64,000 nt of DNA. Source: Mobilicoccus pelagius NBRC 104925. Its GTDB lineage: Bacteria; Actinomycetota; Actinomycetes; Actinomycetales; Dermatophilaceae. The notes beneath the pieces are model-generated. The model was not told where the DNA came from, made no database searches, and worked only from the letters and a program-made list of their open reading frames with translations. The DNA is taken from the NCBI RefSeq assembly GCF_000247995.1, contig NZ_BAFE01000052.1, positions 1 through 64,000 on the forward strand. Reading direction: 5' to 3'. Shown here one piece after another: positions 17,205 through 26,643 of this stretch; position 1 is the first letter of the stretch, and the number at the start of each line of letters is the position of its first letter. Position numbers and translations under genes: made by a program.

Positions 17205-17414
17205 GTCGGTTCCTCCTCCGCCGGGGATCCGGCGACGCGCGCGGCGGCGACGCCGGCTCCCGGCGCCTTCGGCGAGCCGGTGACCCGGCGGCGCGGTCAT
17301 CCTGCGGGCGGCCGGTGAACTCCCATCGTCGCAAAGATGAACCCCCGATGGACGGTTCCTCGGGCAGCACGCCCAGGAAACCTCCGACGACCGGCGTCCT
17401 GCACGCCGTCGCGT

Positions 17415-17442
17415 TCTGCACGTGGACGTCTGCACGTGGACG
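17415..17442. repeat. Two tandem copies of TCTGCACGTGGACG
   Basis: Identical 14-bp units at 17415-17428 and 17429-17442, each with the palindrome CACGTG; spaced about one and a third helical turns. Possible paired regulator site upstream of mshB or ppk2. Confidence 0.6.
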
Positions 17443-17589
17443 GCGGGCGACCCGGGACGGCGGGGAACGGGAACCGTGAGGACCGGCCGGGGCAGGCGGC
17501 GGCGACGAGGTGGCGGCGACGACGCGACGGCGTGGCGCGGGCGGGGAGGTCGGCAGGGTCCCCCGGCGGCGGTTCGACGGCGCGACGGA

Positions 17590-17595
17590 TACGGT
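17590..17595 (+). promoter_or_regulatory. -10 element TACGGT of mshB
   Basis: TACGGT ends 9 nt before the ATG at 17605. The intervening GAGGCGGTC could still act as a weak ribosome binding site, so leaderless status is less certain than for dapE. Confidence 0.4.
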
Positions 17596-17604
17596 GAGGC
17601 GGTC

Positions 17605-18573
17605 ATGACCGAGCACCCCGAGAAAACGTCGCACCCCGTGAACCCCGTCCCCGCCACCGCCCCGTCCGACGGCGGCGGCCTCGGCCGGGCCCGTCGCCTC
17701 GTCTTCGTCCATGCCCACCCCGACGACGAGACCCTCGCCACCGGCGTGAGCATCGCGCACCACGTGCGTGCCGGTGACGTCGTCACCGTCCTCACGTGCA
17801 CGCTCGGCGACGAGGGCGAGGTCATCCCCGCCGAACTCGCGCGCCTCGCCGCGGACGCGGAGGACCGTCTCGGGGCGTACCGCCGCGGTGAGCTGTGGGC
17901 GGCGACGTTCCGTCTCGGTGCCCGCAGCGTCCTCCTCGCCGACGAGGAGACGCCGACGCCGGGGGAGGGACCGGGGTTCTTCCGCGACTCCGGCATGGCG
18001 GGCACGCCCGCGAACGAGCGTCCCGGCGCCCTCGCCTACGTCGAGATCGAGGAGGTCGTGGGGCGCCTCGCCGCTGCGCTCGAGGCGCTCGACCCCGACG
18101 TCGTCGTCACGTACGACCCGGCGGGCGGCTACGGCCACCCCGACCACGTCCGCGTCCACGACGCGACGGTCGCCGCCGCCGCGCGCCTTCCCCGCACACC
18201 CGCGCTCTACACGCGGGTCACGCCCCGCTCGTGGATCGAGCGTGACCGACGCTGGGTCCTCGCCAACGTCGGTCATCGGGCGGGCGAGGCCCGGTTCCAC
18301 GTCCCGGCCCTCGACGACGAGCTCATTCCCTCGGTCGTCGACGACGAGGCCGTCACCCACGTCGTCCGCCCCGCGCCGGGCGACCTCGACGTCCGCGATG
18401 CCGCGCTCGCCGAGCACCGCACGCAGGTCGTCGTCCGCGACGGCTGGTACGCGCTGAGCAACGACGTCGCGACACGGCTGCCGCAGGCCGAGGCGTTCGT
18501 CCGCGTCGAGCCCGGCACGGGCACCCCCTACCCGGGGAAAGCGGAACCCGGCCCGTTCGAGGATCCCCGATGA
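17605..18573 (+). CDS. mshB: GlcNAc-inositol deacetylase MshB (mycothiol biosynthesis)
   Basis: 322 residues, PIG-L/LmbE-fold zinc deacetylase removing acetyl from GlcNAc-Ins, the second enzymatic step of mycothiol synthesis; mycothiol is the main thiol of actinobacteria. Zinc motif HAHPDDE at 36-42 (His38, Asp41) and HPDH at 178-181. The domain TCTLGDEGEVIPAEL and the long C-terminal part ending PGPFEDPR match MshB better than Mca. The ATG is preceded by a -10-like TACGGT. Its stop overlaps the next gene's start (ATGA). Position near fdxA and dap genes is as in mycobacteria. Confidence 0.92.
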   Translation: MTEHPEKTSHPVNPVPATAPSDGGGLGRARRLVFVHAHPDDETLATGVSIAHHVRAGDVVTVLTCTLGDEGEVIPAELARLAADAEDRLGAYRRGELWAATFRLGARSVLLADEETPTPGEGPGFFRDSGMAGTPANERPGALAYVEIEEVVGRLAAALEALDPDVVVTYDPAGGYGHPDHVRVHDATVAAAARLPRTPALYTRVTPRSWIERDRRWVLANVGHRAGEARFHVPALDDELIPSVVDDEAVTHVVRPAPGDLDVRDAALAEHRTQVVVRDGWYALSNDVATRLPQAEAFVRVEPGTGTPYPGKAEPGPFEDPR

Positions 18574-19142
18574 CCGCCGGGACGACGCCCGAGGGCGTCC
18601 CCGCCGCGACGGCGACCGGTGACGATCTCCGCGCGGTGATGCGCAACTGGGCCGCGGGCGTCGCGATCGCGACGACGTTCCACGACGGCCGAGACCACGC
18701 CGTCACCGTCAACTCCTTCACGTCCGTCTCCCTCGACCCCCCACTCGTCCTCGTGTGCATCGGACGCGTCTCCCGCTTCGGTGCGCCGGTACGGGGGAGC
18801 GGCACGTGGGCCGTGAGCCTCCTGCCCGCCGATGCCGCGGACCTCGCGCTCCGCCTCGCGAAGCCGGGCGGGCCGGAGGGGCCGGTCCTCGCCGGCATCC
18901 CGCACCGCGCGGGAGTCACGGGTGCGGCGCTCCTCGACGACGCGCTCGCGACGCTCGAGTGTCGCACCGTCGCGATCCATCCCGGCGGCGACCACGACAT
19001 CGTCGTGGGAGAGGTCCTCTCCACCTCGGTGGGGCCCGTGGAAGATCGGGACGTCCCCGCCGCCGCGGGCCCCGCGGGCGACGACGACCCGCGCGGACCC
19101 CTCGTGAGCTTCCGCGGCGGGTTCCGTACCTGCAGCGACTGA
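18570..19142 (+). CDS. Flavin reductase-like FMN-binding protein
   Basis: 190 residues; flavin reductase-like split-barrel family (HpaC-type), which reduces FMN/FAD with NAD(P)H for a partner monooxygenase or acts as a small FMN oxidoreductase. Seen: [31 protein letters not shown], and GEVLS near the C-terminus, all family positions. ATG overlaps the mshB stop by four bases, so it is translationally coupled with it. No partner oxygenase is adjacent. The last 25 residues are Asp/Gly-rich. Confidence 0.85.
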   Translation: MTAGTTPEGVPAATATGDDLRAVMRNWAAGVAIATTFHDGRDHAVTVNSFTSVSLDPPLVLVCIGRVSRFGAPVRGSGTWAVSLLPADAADLALRLAKPGGPEGPVLAGIPHRAGVTGAALLDDALATLECRTVAIHPGGDHDIVVGEVLSTSVGPVEDRDVPAAAGPAGDDDPRGPLVSFRGGFRTCSD

Positions 19143-19216
19143 CCTCGCCTCCCGACCCGCGCCGCCGACGCCCCGGGACGCGGTGGACCGCGTGGGCGCC
19201 CGGTCGGGCCGAGGGG

Positions 19217-19222
19217 CATACT
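19217..19222 (+). promoter_or_regulatory. -10 element CATACT of fdxA
   Basis: CATACT followed by a G-run, 38 nt before the fdxA ATG; GAAGGAA (19248-19254) is the ribosome binding site. Confidence 0.4.
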
Positions 19223-19260
19223 GGGGGCCCCAGCCACGGCTCGCAGAGAAGGAACTCTCC

Positions 19261-19587
19261 ATGACGTACGTGATCGCCCAGCCTTGCGTCGACCTCAAGG
19301 ACAAGGCCTGTGTCGAGGAGTGCCCCGTCGACTGCATCTACGAGGGTGAGCGTTCGCTCTACATCCACCCCGACGAGTGCGTCGACTGTGGTGCCTGCGA
19401 ACCGGTCTGCCCGGTCGAGGCCATCTACTACGAGGACGACGTGCCGGGCGAGTGGGCCGACTACTACAAGGCCAACGTCGAGTTCTTCGACGACCTCGGC
19501 AGCCCCGGCGGCGCCGCCAAGATGGGCCTCATCAACAAGGACCACCCGATCGTCGCCGCTCTGCCCCCGCAGAGCCACGACGAGTGA
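19261..19587 (+). CDS. fdxA: Ferredoxin FdxA, 7Fe type
   Basis: 108 residues, small cytoplasmic electron carrier. Cysteines at 9, 17, 21, 25, 40, 43, 46 and 50 give the C-x7-C-x3-CP and [12 protein letters not shown] patterns of 3Fe-4S/4Fe-4S ferredoxins; the C-terminal half after residue 55 is the usual acidic extension of actinobacterial FdxA/FdxC. Start has a strong GAAGGAA site. Its stop overlaps the dapC GTG, a pairing conserved in actinobacteria. Confidence 0.96.
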   Translation: MTYVIAQPCVDLKDKACVEECPVDCIYEGERSLYIHPDECVDCGACEPVCPVEAIYYEDDVPGEWADYYKANVEFFDDLGSPGGAAKMGLINKDHPIVAALPPQSHDE

Positions 19588-20741
19588 GCCCGGTGGGTCT
19601 CTCTCTTCCCGACTTCCCCTGGGACGGCCTCGCCCCCGCCAAGGCGCGGGCGGCGGCGCACGTCGACGGGCTCGTCGACCTGTCGGTCGGCACCCCTGTC
19701 GATCCCACGCCGCCCCTCGTCCGTGAGGCCCTCGCCGACGCCTCCGAGGCACACGGCTACCCGCAGACATGGGGCGCTCCCGATCTGCGCGAGGCCGTCG
19801 CGGCATGGTTCGCCCGTCGCCGTGGCGTGCCCGACGTCGACCCGGACTCGGTGTTGCCGACGATCGGCAGCAAGGAGTTCGTCGCCTGGTTGCCGACCCT
19901 CCTCGGCCTCCGCGGCCGTGGTGTCGCGCACCCGGCCGTCGCCTACCCGACGTACGACGTGGGCGCCCGCATCGCGGGGGCGACGCCCGTCCCGTTCGAG
20001 GGACTCACCGAGCTCGGCCCCGTCCGCGGCGACGCCGCACCGGCGCTGATCTGGGTCAACACCCCGAGCAACCCGACGGGCAAGGTCCTCGGCGTCGCGC
20101 ACCTGCGCAAGATCGTCGAATGGGCGCGTGAGCGTGGCGTCGTCGTCGCGAGCGACGAGTGCTACGCCGAGATCGACTGGCGCGACGACGCGACGCGTAC
20201 CGAGCAGGCTGGCGGTTCCGGGTTCGCAGGCGTGCCGAGTCTTCTCGACCCCCGTGTCTGCGAAGGCGACCACACCGGCCTGCTCGTCTGCTACTCGCTG
20301 TCGAAGCAGAGCAACCTCGCCGGGTACCGCGCCGCGTTCGCCGCGGGTGACACCGCGCTCGTCGGGCGGCTCCTCGAGGTGCGCAAGCACGCCGGGATGA
20401 TGATGCCGTGGCCGGTGCAGCGGGCGATGCTCGCGGCCCTCGGCGACGATGCCCACGTCGAGGCGCAGGTCGAGGTGTACCGCCGTCGCCGCGCGGTGCT
20501 GTCGGCGGCGGTCGAGTCCGCGGGCGGACGCATCGACGACTCCGACGCCGGTCTGTACCTCTGGACGATGTTCGGTCGTGGCGCGTTCGACACCGTCGAC
20601 GCCCTCGCCGAGCGTGGCATCCTCGTCGCGCCCGGTACCTTCTACGGCAGCCGCAGCGGCGACCACGTCCGCATCGCCCTCACGGCGACCGACGAGCGCA
20701 TCGATGCCGCCTCCGCGCGGCTCGCCGACGCGCGACTCTGA
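19584..20741 (+). CDS. dapC: N-succinyldiaminopimelate aminotransferase DapC
   Basis: 385 residues, fold-type I PLP aminotransferase; makes N-succinyl-L,L-DAP from the keto precursor in the lysine/meso-DAP pathway. PLP lysine is Lys241 in [12 protein letters not shown]; Asp191 in SDECYAE and Asn163 in PSNPTG bind cofactor. The [13 protein letters not shown] segment is typical of this DapC group. GTG at 19584 overlaps the fdxA stop (GTGA). dapD and dapE are in the same stretch, which supports the assignment over a generic aminotransferase. Confidence 0.92.
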   Translation: MSPVGLSLPDFPWDGLAPAKARAAAHVDGLVDLSVGTPVDPTPPLVREALADASEAHGYPQTWGAPDLREAVAAWFARRRGVPDVDPDSVLPTIGSKEFVAWLPTLLGLRGRGVAHPAVAYPTYDVGARIAGATPVPFEGLTELGPVRGDAAPALIWVNTPSNPTGKVLGVAHLRKIVEWARERGVVVASDECYAEIDWRDDATRTEQAGGSGFAGVPSLLDPRVCEGDHTGLLVCYSLSKQSNLAGYRAAFAAGDTALVGRLLEVRKHAGMMMPWPVQRAMLAALGDDAHVEAQVEVYRRRRAVLSAAVESAGGRIDDSDAGLYLWTMFGRGAFDTVDALAERGILVAPGTFYGSRSGDHVRIALTATDERIDAASARLADARL

Positions 20742-20779
20742 CGCGCCTGGCCTGCTCCTGTTCGCGCCGCCGGAGGTCC

Positions 20780-21682
20780 TCAGCGGGCGTCGGTCGAGAT
20801 GCGCAGGGCGGTGGCGCCGGTCTCGTCGCCGTCCACCCACTTCGTCGCGCGTGCCGTGCGGCCGCGCGTCCACGTCCGATCGGCGACGACGACCTCGGTG
20901 ACGCCCGTGCGGCCCGCGTGGGCGACGGCCCAACTGCCTGCGGCCCAGGCGAGCTCGCGGGAGCTGAGGACGCCGGTGAGGCGGTCGCCCTCGACGGCGG
21001 GGGAGATGCCGAGCTCCCGCTTCAGGCTCGCGGCGAGGTCGTCGGCGGGAACTCGGGAGGTGGGCTCGGGGAGCGTGCACGTCACCGCGGTCGGCTCGGC
21101 GCCGGTGAAGGCGGCGGCGAGGAGTGCGGCGCGGTCCTCGTGGCGGGCGTACGCGTCGGGGTATCCGCTGCGCTGAACCTTCTGCGCGACCTCCGTGAGG
21201 GGTCGGTCGAGGTAGCCGCGCACGCGGACGAGGTGGTCGTAGAACGCCTCCGTCGCGTACACGGGGTCCTGCAACTGGGCGGGGGTGCCCCATCCCTGAC
21301 TCGGACGTTGCTGGAACAGCCCGAGCGAGTCTCGGTCGCCGTGGTCGAGGTTGCGGAGCTTGGACTCCTGCAACGCCGTGGCGAGGGCGATCGTCACGGC
21401 CCGGCGGGGGAGGCCCCGGCGTATGCCGACGGCGGCGATCGTCGCGGCGTGCTGCGCCTGGTCGGGGGCGAGCGACGTCGAGTCGCCGCCGACCTCGACG
21501 GTGCAGACGGGCGGGGTGAGGCTCGGCACGACGTACCGGCCCACGCCGTAGACGCCGAGTACGAGGCCGACGACGAGCAGGGCCGCCGTGACGAGGCAGC
21601 CCTGCGACCGGCCTCCGCGCCCCCGCCGTCGCCGCCCACCGTGCCCCCGCCGTCGCGTGCGGCGTCGTGCGTCAGTTGGCAT
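20780..21682 (-). CDS. Membrane-anchored protein with lysozyme-like (transglycosylase-like) domain
   Basis: 300 residues. A very basic Arg/Gly-rich cytoplasmic N-terminus (1-28), one membrane span (about 30-50), then an extracytoplasmic domain. Residues 103-132 ([14 protein letters not shown], then [14 protein letters not shown]) resemble the catalytic-Glu and GLFQ motifs of soluble lytic transglycosylases, with Glu106 as candidate acid. The rest is not recognised. The ATG lies 11 bases inside the end of dapD, so it is translated from the dapD message; the pairing with a DAP gene fits a peptidoglycan role. True hydrolase activity is unproven. Confidence 0.7.
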   Translation of the reverse strand: MPTDARRRTRRRGHGGRRRRGRGGRSQGCLVTAALLVVGLVLGVYGVGRYVVPSLTPPVCTVEVGGDSTSLAPDQAQHAATIAAVGIRRGLPRRAVTIALATALQESKLRNLDHGDRDSLGLFQQRPSQGWGTPAQLQDPVYATEAFYDHLVRVRGYLDRPLTEVAQKVQRSGYPDAYARHEDRAALLAAAFTGAEPTAVTCTLPEPTSRVPADDLAASLKRELGISPAVEGDRLTGVLSSRELAWAAGSWAVAHAGRTGVTEVVVADRTWTRGRTARATKWVDGDETGATALRISTDAR

Positions 21683-22607
21683 GCAGTTCGGAGTTGAGGG
21701 TGATGCCGTGCCCGTCTCGGGTGCGCGCCTCGACGGCACCGGTGACGGAGTTGCGGATGAAGAGGAGGCCGTCCTGGCCCGAGAGCTCCGCGGCCTTGAC
21801 GGCGCGGCCGTCACCGAGGGTCACCTTGGTGCCGGCGGTGACGTAGAGACCGGCCTCGACGACGCAGTCGTCACCGAGGGCGATGCCGATACCGGCCTCG
21901 GCGCCGAGGAGGCAGCGCTTGCCGATGCGGACGCGCTCGGTGCCGCCGCCCGACAGGGTGCCCATCGTCGAGGCGCCGCCGCCGACGTCGGAGCCGTCGT
22001 CGACGACGACGCCCTGGCTGATGCGGCCCTCGACCATCGAGTGGCCGAGCGTGCCCGCGTTGAAGTTGACGAAGCCCTCGTGCATGACGGTCGTGCCCTC
22101 GGCGAGGTGGGCGCCGAGGCGGATGCGGTCGGCGTCGCCGATGCGGACGCCGGAGGGCACGACGTAGTCCGTCATGCGGGGAAACTTGTCGACGCCGAAC
22201 ACCTGGACGGGGCCTGCGGCGCGCAGCCGCAGGCGCGTGCGCTCGAAGCCGCCGACGGCGCACGGGCCGTGGTTCGTCCAGACGACGTTGGTGAGCGCAC
22301 CGAACAATCCGTCGAGGTTGATCGTGTTGGGCTGCACGAGGCGGTGGGAGAGCAGATGAAGACGCAGGTAGGCGTCCTGCGCGGAGGTGGGCGCCGCGTC
22401 GAGGTCGATCTCGACGCACTCGACGGTGAGGCGAACGCCGCGGCGCTCGTCCTCGCCTGTCAGCGCCGAGAGCTCGGCGGGCTCCTGCCGGTCGGCGGGC
22501 GCCTCCCCGAGCCTCGGCTCCGGGTACCACGTGTCGAGGACGACGTCCTCGCCGTCGCCGACGGTCGTCGTCACCAGTCCGAATCCCCAAGCCGCACGCG
22601 AAGTCAT
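21672..22607 (-). CDS. dapD: Tetrahydrodipicolinate N-succinyltransferase DapD
   Basis: 311 residues; transfers succinyl from succinyl-CoA to tetrahydrodipicolinate. The actinobacterial DapD form: N-terminal domain (FGLVTTT ... DTWYPEP), then a left-handed beta-helix of hexapeptide repeats (about 150-260: [34 protein letters not shown]). ATG 22605-22607 is preferred: on the minus strand TACCCT lies 7 nt upstream, a leaderless layout, and this start matches the usual length of about 315. Confidence 0.95.
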   Translation of the reverse strand: MTSRAAWGFGLVTTTVGDGEDVVLDTWYPEPRLGEAPADRQEPAELSALTGEDERRGVRLTVECVEIDLDAAPTSAQDAYLRLHLLSHRLVQPNTINLDGLFGALTNVVWTNHGPCAVGGFERTRLRLRAAGPVQVFGVDKFPRMTDYVVPSGVRIGDADRIRLGAHLAEGTTVMHEGFVNFNAGTLGHSMVEGRISQGVVVDDGSDVGGGASTMGTLSGGGTERVRIGKRCLLGAEAGIGIALGDDCVVEAGLYVTAGTKVTLGDGRAVKAAELSGQDGLLFIRNSVTGAVEARTRDGHGITLNSELHAN

Positions 22608-22614
22608 ACCGACG

Positions 22615-22620
22615 AGGGTA
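22615..22620 (-). promoter_or_regulatory. -10 element TACCCT of dapD, leaderless
   Basis: On the minus strand TACCCT then 7 nt then ATG; no Shine-Dalgarno. Confidence 0.5.
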
Positions 22621-22642
22621 ACGGGGGAGCGCACCACGCACC

Positions 22643-22678
22643 GTGCCGCCCACGCGCGGGTCGGCGCATGGGCGGCAC
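22643..22678 (-). terminator. Hairpin between chemoreceptor gene and dapD
   Basis: GTGCCGCCCA (22643-22652) pairs with TGGGCGGCAC (22669-22678), with inner GCGC/GCGC pairing and flanking CACCACG / CGTGGTG. It lies about 60 nt past the chemoreceptor stop, insulating dapD from it. Confidence 0.7.
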
Positions 22679-22736
22679 GTGGTGATCGGGCGGGCGGGGC
22701 GCACGGATGGGGCGTACGGGGGCGCCCGCCGGTGGG

Positions 22737-24389
22737 TCAGTAGCTGAAGCGGCCGACAAGGGTCTGGAGCTCGTGGGCGCGGCCGGCGAGCTCCTGGGCG
22801 GCGTGGGAGGTGTCGGTCGCGGCCTGCGTCGTCTCGGCGGAGGCCTGGGAGACCTCGCCGACATATGCGGCGATCTGCGTGGCGCCGGTCGAGGCGTCGG
22901 AGACGTTGCGGCCCATCTCGTTCGTCGTCGCGGTCTGCTCCTCGACCGCGCTGGCGATGGTGGCCTGGGTGTCGTTGATCTGCGCGATGATCGAGCCGAT
23001 CTCGCTGATCGCGGCGACCGCGGCCTCGGTGTCGACCTGGATCGCCTCGACCCGGCGACCGATGTCCTCGGTCGCCTTGGACGTCTCCTGCGCGAGGTCC
23101 TTGACCTCGTTGGCGACGACCGCGAAGCCCTTGCCCGCCTCCCCGGCACGCGCCGCCTCGATCGTCGCGTTGAGGGCGAGGAGATTCGTCTGCTCGGCGA
23201 TCGACGTGATCGCCTTGACGACCTGGCCGATCTCGGCCGAACTCGTGCCGAGCTGGGCGACGGTCGTGTTCGTGCGGTCGGCCACCTGCACCGCGGAGGC
23301 GGCGACGCCTGCGGCGTCGTTGGCGTTCTTGCTGATCTCGCGGATCGAGGCCGTCATCTCCTCGGTGCCGGCCGCGACGGTGTGGACGTTCGAGGACACG
23401 TCGCCCGCGGCCGAGGCGGCCGAACCGGCGCGCTCGGCGCTCAGGGAGGCCGTCGAACGCATCTGCGTCGCCGTCGCCGTGAGCTGCTCGGAGGCGGCGG
23501 CGACCGTGGCCGAGGCGTTGCCGACCTCCTGGAGTACCGCCCGCATCGACTCCCGACTCGTGTCGAGGGCCCGCGCCATGTCACCGATCTCGTCGTTCGC
23601 CTCGACGTGGGCGGGGACACGCATGTCGCCCTTGCCCATCGCCGTGACGCTGTCGAGCACCGTGCGGACGGTACGCAGGACCGCCGAGCTCACGCGCTGG
23701 GAGAGGAGGAGCAGACCGAGCGCGCCGAGACCGAGGGTGACGAGCGCGGCGACGATCGCCGATTTTCGCGTCTTCTCGACGTTGGCGAGCGCGGCGGCGA
23801 CACGGCCCTCGGCCGTCTCGGCGACGGCGTCCGCGTCGTCGTCGATCTTCGCCATGAGCGGCACGGCCCTCTCGAGCGCCGCGTCGTTGGCCTTCGCCCG
23901 CTGGTTCGCCGTGACGTACCCGACGATCTCGGCGTCGACCGCCTCCCACTCCTCGACGCTCTTCGTGAGGTCGGCCATCGCGGCCTTGCCCTTGTCGGTC
24001 CGGAGCATCGGCGTCGTCTCGGCGATGTCCTTCTTCAGCCCGTCGAGGGCCTCGAGGTAGGCCTTGCGGCTGGGGGAGGAGGGCTCGACGGCGGCGGCGC
24101 CCGTCGACGTCGCCTCGACGAGGTAGCCGTTCCGCTGGCCGTTGACCTCGGCGACCTGCGTGTGGATCCCGTTCGTGAGCACGAGGACCCGGTAGGCCGC
24201 GCCCTGCTCCGCGGTCGCGGCGGTGAGTCGACCGAGCGACCAGAGGTTCATCCCGGTGGTGAGGGTCGCGACGACGAGGCCGAGGAGGCCGATCGCGAGC
24301 ATCTTGCCCCGGATGCCGAGTCGTCGGCCCCGCGGTGTGTCGGCTCGGTCGACGGGGTCGGCAGGGACCGTGTGGGCTGAGCTGCTCAT
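22737..24389 (-). CDS. Methyl-accepting chemotaxis-type receptor
   Basis: 550 residues: cytoplasmic N-tail, membrane span 1 (about 28-47), extracellular four-helix-type sensor (50-208), span 2 (210-230), HAMP (about 231-285), long coiled-coil signalling domain with the hairpin tip [20 protein letters not shown] near 396-415, then [14 protein letters not shown]. This tip is the most conserved sequence of chemoreceptors and contacts CheA/CheW. The ligand is unknown. No che or flagellar genes occur within the window, and many Micrococcales are non-motile, so it may serve another output. It is inserted between dapD and dapE. Confidence 0.92.
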   Translation of the reverse strand: MSSSAHTVPADPVDRADTPRGRRLGIRGKMLAIGLLGLVVATLTTGMNLWSLGRLTAATAEQGAAYRVLVLTNGIHTQVAEVNGQRNGYLVEATSTGAAAVEPSSPSRKAYLEALDGLKKDIAETTPMLRTDKGKAAMADLTKSVEEWEAVDAEIVGYVTANQRAKANDAALERAVPLMAKIDDDADAVAETAEGRVAAALANVEKTRKSAIVAALVTLGLGALGLLLLSQRVSSAVLRTVRTVLDSVTAMGKGDMRVPAHVEANDEIGDMARALDTSRESMRAVLQEVGNASATVAAASEQLTATATQMRSTASLSAERAGSAASAAGDVSSNVHTVAAGTEEMTASIREISKNANDAAGVAASAVQVADRTNTTVAQLGTSSAEIGQVVKAITSIAEQTNLLALNATIEAARAGEAGKGFAVVANEVKDLAQETSKATEDIGRRVEAIQVDTEAAVAAISEIGSIIAQINDTQATIASAVEEQTATTNEMGRNVSDASTGATQIAAYVGEVSQASAETTQAATDTSHAAQELAGRAHELQTLVGRFSY

Positions 24390-24562
24390 GGGATCACCGT
24401 TCTCGGGGCGTGGGCGGAGTCGTACGCGCCGCGCGCAGCCCCAGGGGGACGGGACGGCGCCTGCATCGGCCCAGTCGTCCCGCTTCCGGCGAAACTGAGT
24501 CGACGGCGGGCAACTCGCGTCCCGAAGACCGTTCGTCGTGTCGACGGGCGGCGGCGACGGCC

Positions 24563-24568
24563 TACGGT
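24563..24568 (+). promoter_or_regulatory. -10 element TACGGT of dapE, leaderless
   Basis: TACGGT, six bases (GGGGGC), then ATG 24575. Transcription would start at the ATG. Confidence 0.55.
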
Positions 24569-24574
24569 GGGGGC

Positions 24575-25657
24575 ATGGCCCTCGATCTCCACGCCGATGT
24601 CGTCTCCCTCACCGCCGCGCTCTGCGACATCGAGTCGGTGAGCGGGGACGAGGCCCGCCTCGCGGACGCCGTCGAGGAGGCGCTGCGGGGTTGTGCCCAC
24701 CTCGAGGTGATCCGCGACGGCAACACGGTGATCGCCCGTACCCACCTAGGACGGGCTGAGCGGATCGTCCTCGCCGGCCACCTCGACACGGTGCCGCTCA
24801 CCGACCCGCCGAACCTACCCACCCGCCGTGAGGGTGGCCCGGACGGCGAGGAGCTGTGGGGGCGGGGCACCGTCGACATGAAGGGTGGCGTCGCCGTCAA
24901 GCTCCGCCTCGCCCACCTCCTCCCCGAGCCGAACCGCGACGTGACGTTCGTGTTCTACGACTGCGAGGAGATCGAGGCCGAACGCAACAGCCTCACCCGC
25001 ATCGCCGCCACCCGCCCCGAGCTCCTCGAGGGAGACTTCGCCGTCCTCCTCGAACCCACGCGGGCACTCGTCGAGGGCGGCTGCAAGGGCACTCTGCGTG
25101 TCGAGGTGAGCACGACCGGCGTCGCCGCCCACTCCGGCCGACCGTGGATGGGGGAGAACGCGATCCACGCCGCCGCGCCGATCCTCGATCGGCTCGCCGC
25201 GTACGATCCGCGCGAGGTCGACGTCGACGGGCTCCTCTTCCGCGAGGGGATGTCAGCGGTCGGGATCCGTGGCGGCGCCGCGAAGAACGTCATTCCCGAC
25301 AGCTGCGTCGTCACCGTCAACTACCGGTTTGCACCCGACGTCGACGAGGCCGCTGCCGAGGCGCACGTCCGCGAACTCTTCGACGGCTTCGACGTCGTCG
25401 TCACCGACCTCGCGGGCGGTGCACGACCGGGCCTCGACATGCCCGCGGCGAAGGCGTTCGTCGACGCGATCGGGGGAGAGGTCTCGGCCAAGCAGGGATG
25501 GACCGACGTCGCGCGCTTCTCCGCGCTCGGTATGCCCGCGGTGAACTTCGGCCCCGGCGACCCGCTCCTCGCCCACAAGGACGACGAGCGCTGTCCCACC
25601 GCCCAGCTCCGCGCCGCCGAGGACGCTCTCCTGCGCTGGCTCTCGCACGAGGCCTGA
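24575..25657 (+). CDS. dapE: Succinyl-diaminopimelate desuccinylase DapE
   Basis: 360 residues, M20-family di-zinc amidase releasing L,L-DAP from its N-succinyl form. Metal and catalytic motifs: HLDTVP at 69-74 (His69), [10 protein letters not shown] at 96-105 (Asp101), DCEEIE at 129-134 (Glu131 catalytic base, Glu132 ligand), and a C-terminal HKDDERC with the last His ligand. The substrate-lid motif [14 protein letters not shown] is present. Leaderless promoter at 24563. Together with dapC and dapD in this block it completes three consecutive DAP steps. Confidence 0.95.
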   Translation: MALDLHADVVSLTAALCDIESVSGDEARLADAVEEALRGCAHLEVIRDGNTVIARTHLGRAERIVLAGHLDTVPLTDPPNLPTRREGGPDGEELWGRGTVDMKGGVAVKLRLAHLLPEPNRDVTFVFYDCEEIEAERNSLTRIAATRPELLEGDFAVLLEPTRALVEGGCKGTLRVEVSTTGVAAHSGRPWMGENAIHAAAPILDRLAAYDPREVDVDGLLFREGMSAVGIRGGAAKNVIPDSCVVTVNYRFAPDVDEAAAEAHVRELFDGFDVVVTDLAGGARPGLDMPAAKAFVDAIGGEVSAKQGWTDVARFSALGMPAVNFGPGDPLLAHKDDERCPTAQLRAAEDALLRWLSHEA

Positions 25658-25702
25658 GCGCGAGCACGCGCCCTCCCATGCCGCCGTCGCGTCGCGATGC
25701 GG

Positions 25703-25739
25703 ATAGGCCGCAGCTATCGCGAGGATACCGAGGATTCAT
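25703..25739 (+). promoter_or_regulatory. OxyR tetramer binding site upstream of ahpC
   Basis: ATAG (25703-25706) N7 CTAT (25714-25717) N7 ATAC (25725-25728) N7 TCAT (25736-25739). The OxyR consensus is ATAG-N7-CTAT-N7-ATAG-N7-CTAT; 14 of 16 positions match with exact spacing. It lies 12 nt upstream of the -35, the usual place for activation, and oxyR is in the same locus. Confidence 0.8.
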
Positions 25740-25750
25740 CGACGAAGGCT

Positions 25751-25778
25751 TTGAAAAACCGCGCATCCCATATAGAGT
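25751..25778 (+). promoter_or_regulatory. ahpC promoter
   Basis: TTGAAA (-35, 25751-25756), 16-nt spacer, TAGAGT (-10, 25773-25778; TATAGA overlapping at 25771 is an alternative). The AT-rich patch stands out from its surroundings. Confidence 0.6.
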
Positions 25779-25837
25779 GCTTATGTGTTCGGGGGTTCCC
25801 CCGGTCACGCAGCTCAACCACACGAGGAGCGCAACGC

Positions 25838-26401
25838 ATGTCCCTGATGAACACCGAGATCCTCCCCTTCGAGACCACCGCGTTCAAGAGCGGCGAGTTC
25901 GTCGAGGTCTCCGACGCCGACGTCCGCGGCAAGTGGGCGATCTTCTTCTTCTACCCGGCGGACTTCACCTTCGTCTGCCCCACCGAGCTCGGTGACCTCG
26001 CCGACCACTACGAGGAGCTCAAGAAGCTCGACGTCGAGGTCTTCTCCGTCTCCACCGACACGCACTTCGTGCACAAGGCCTGGCACGACGCCTCCGACAC
26101 GATCGGCAAGATCGACTACTACATGCTCGGCGACGCGAACGGCGTCATCACGAACAACTTCCAGAACATGCGCCCGGGTGCCGGCCTCGCCGACCGTGCG
26201 ACGTTCCTCGTCGACCCCGACGGTGTCATCCAGTACATCGAGACCACCGCCGAGGGCATCGGTCGCTCCGCCTCCGAGCTCATGCGCAAGGTCAAGGCCG
26301 CCCAGTACGTCCGCAACCACCCGGGTGAGGTCTGCCCCGCGAAGTGGGAAGAGGGCGAAGGCACGCTCAAGCCGGGTCTGGACCTCGTCGGCAAGATCTG
26401 A
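25838..26401 (+). CDS. ahpC: Alkyl hydroperoxide reductase peroxiredoxin AhpC
   Basis: 187 residues, typical 2-Cys peroxiredoxin reducing H2O2 and organic peroxides. Peroxidatic Cys47 in FTFVCPTEL and resolving Cys166 in GEVCPAKW; residues match the enterobacterial AhpC type that partners AhpF. ATG preceded by CGAGGAG. First gene of ahpC-ahpF-oxyR, driven by a promoter with an OxyR site just upstream, and followed by a hairpin. Confidence 0.97.
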   Translation: MSLMNTEILPFETTAFKSGEFVEVSDADVRGKWAIFFFYPADFTFVCPTELGDLADHYEELKKLDVEVFSVSTDTHFVHKAWHDASDTIGKIDYYMLGDANGVITNNFQNMRPGAGLADRATFLVDPDGVIQYIETTAEGIGRSASELMRKVKAAQYVRNHPGEVCPAKWEEGEGTLKPGLDLVGKI

Positions 26402-26455
26402 TCGATCCCGACACCTGGATCGGTTCCGACCGATTCCATGACTCCTCGTCCCCGT

Positions 26456-26490
26456 CCCGGTGCGTCGTACCTCCCCTGAGACGCACCGGG
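26456..26490 (+). terminator. Hairpin between ahpC and ahpF
   Basis: CCCGGTGCGTC (26456-26466) pairs with GACGCACCGGG (26480-26490), 11 bp, 13-nt loop; a smaller ATCGGT/ACCGAT pair (26419-26434) precedes it. A leaky terminator here would make ahpC message exceed ahpF. Confidence 0.65.
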
Positions 26491-26643
26491 CCGAGGGCGA
26501 GGTCCCGCCCCGGATGGGGCGTCGCGAACGTCGAGGAGAGCGCCGGCCCCCTCGACGTCCACGAGGACTCATCCGCCACCCCCGGGCCCGCGCCTGCCTT
26601 CGCTCGCGCAGACGGCCCCTCGTCCATGAGGAAAGGACGGCCC

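Larger units (their letters stand above)
17205..17604. other. 400-bp divergent region ppk2 / mshB
   Basis: No gene is supported; open frames here are GC-driven. It holds the ribosome binding site of ppk2, a perfect 14-bp tandem duplication (17415-17442) with CACGTG palindromes, and the mshB -10 at 17590. The function of the remainder is not visible. Confidence 0.6.

Noticed and set aside
12561..17318. Very long plus-strand open frame (about 1585 codons) across the acyl-CoA synthetase, Kef and PPK2 genes
   Set aside because: It is antisense to three clear families, is Arg/Glu/Asp-rich with no domain, and results from the GC-biased third positions of the real genes.
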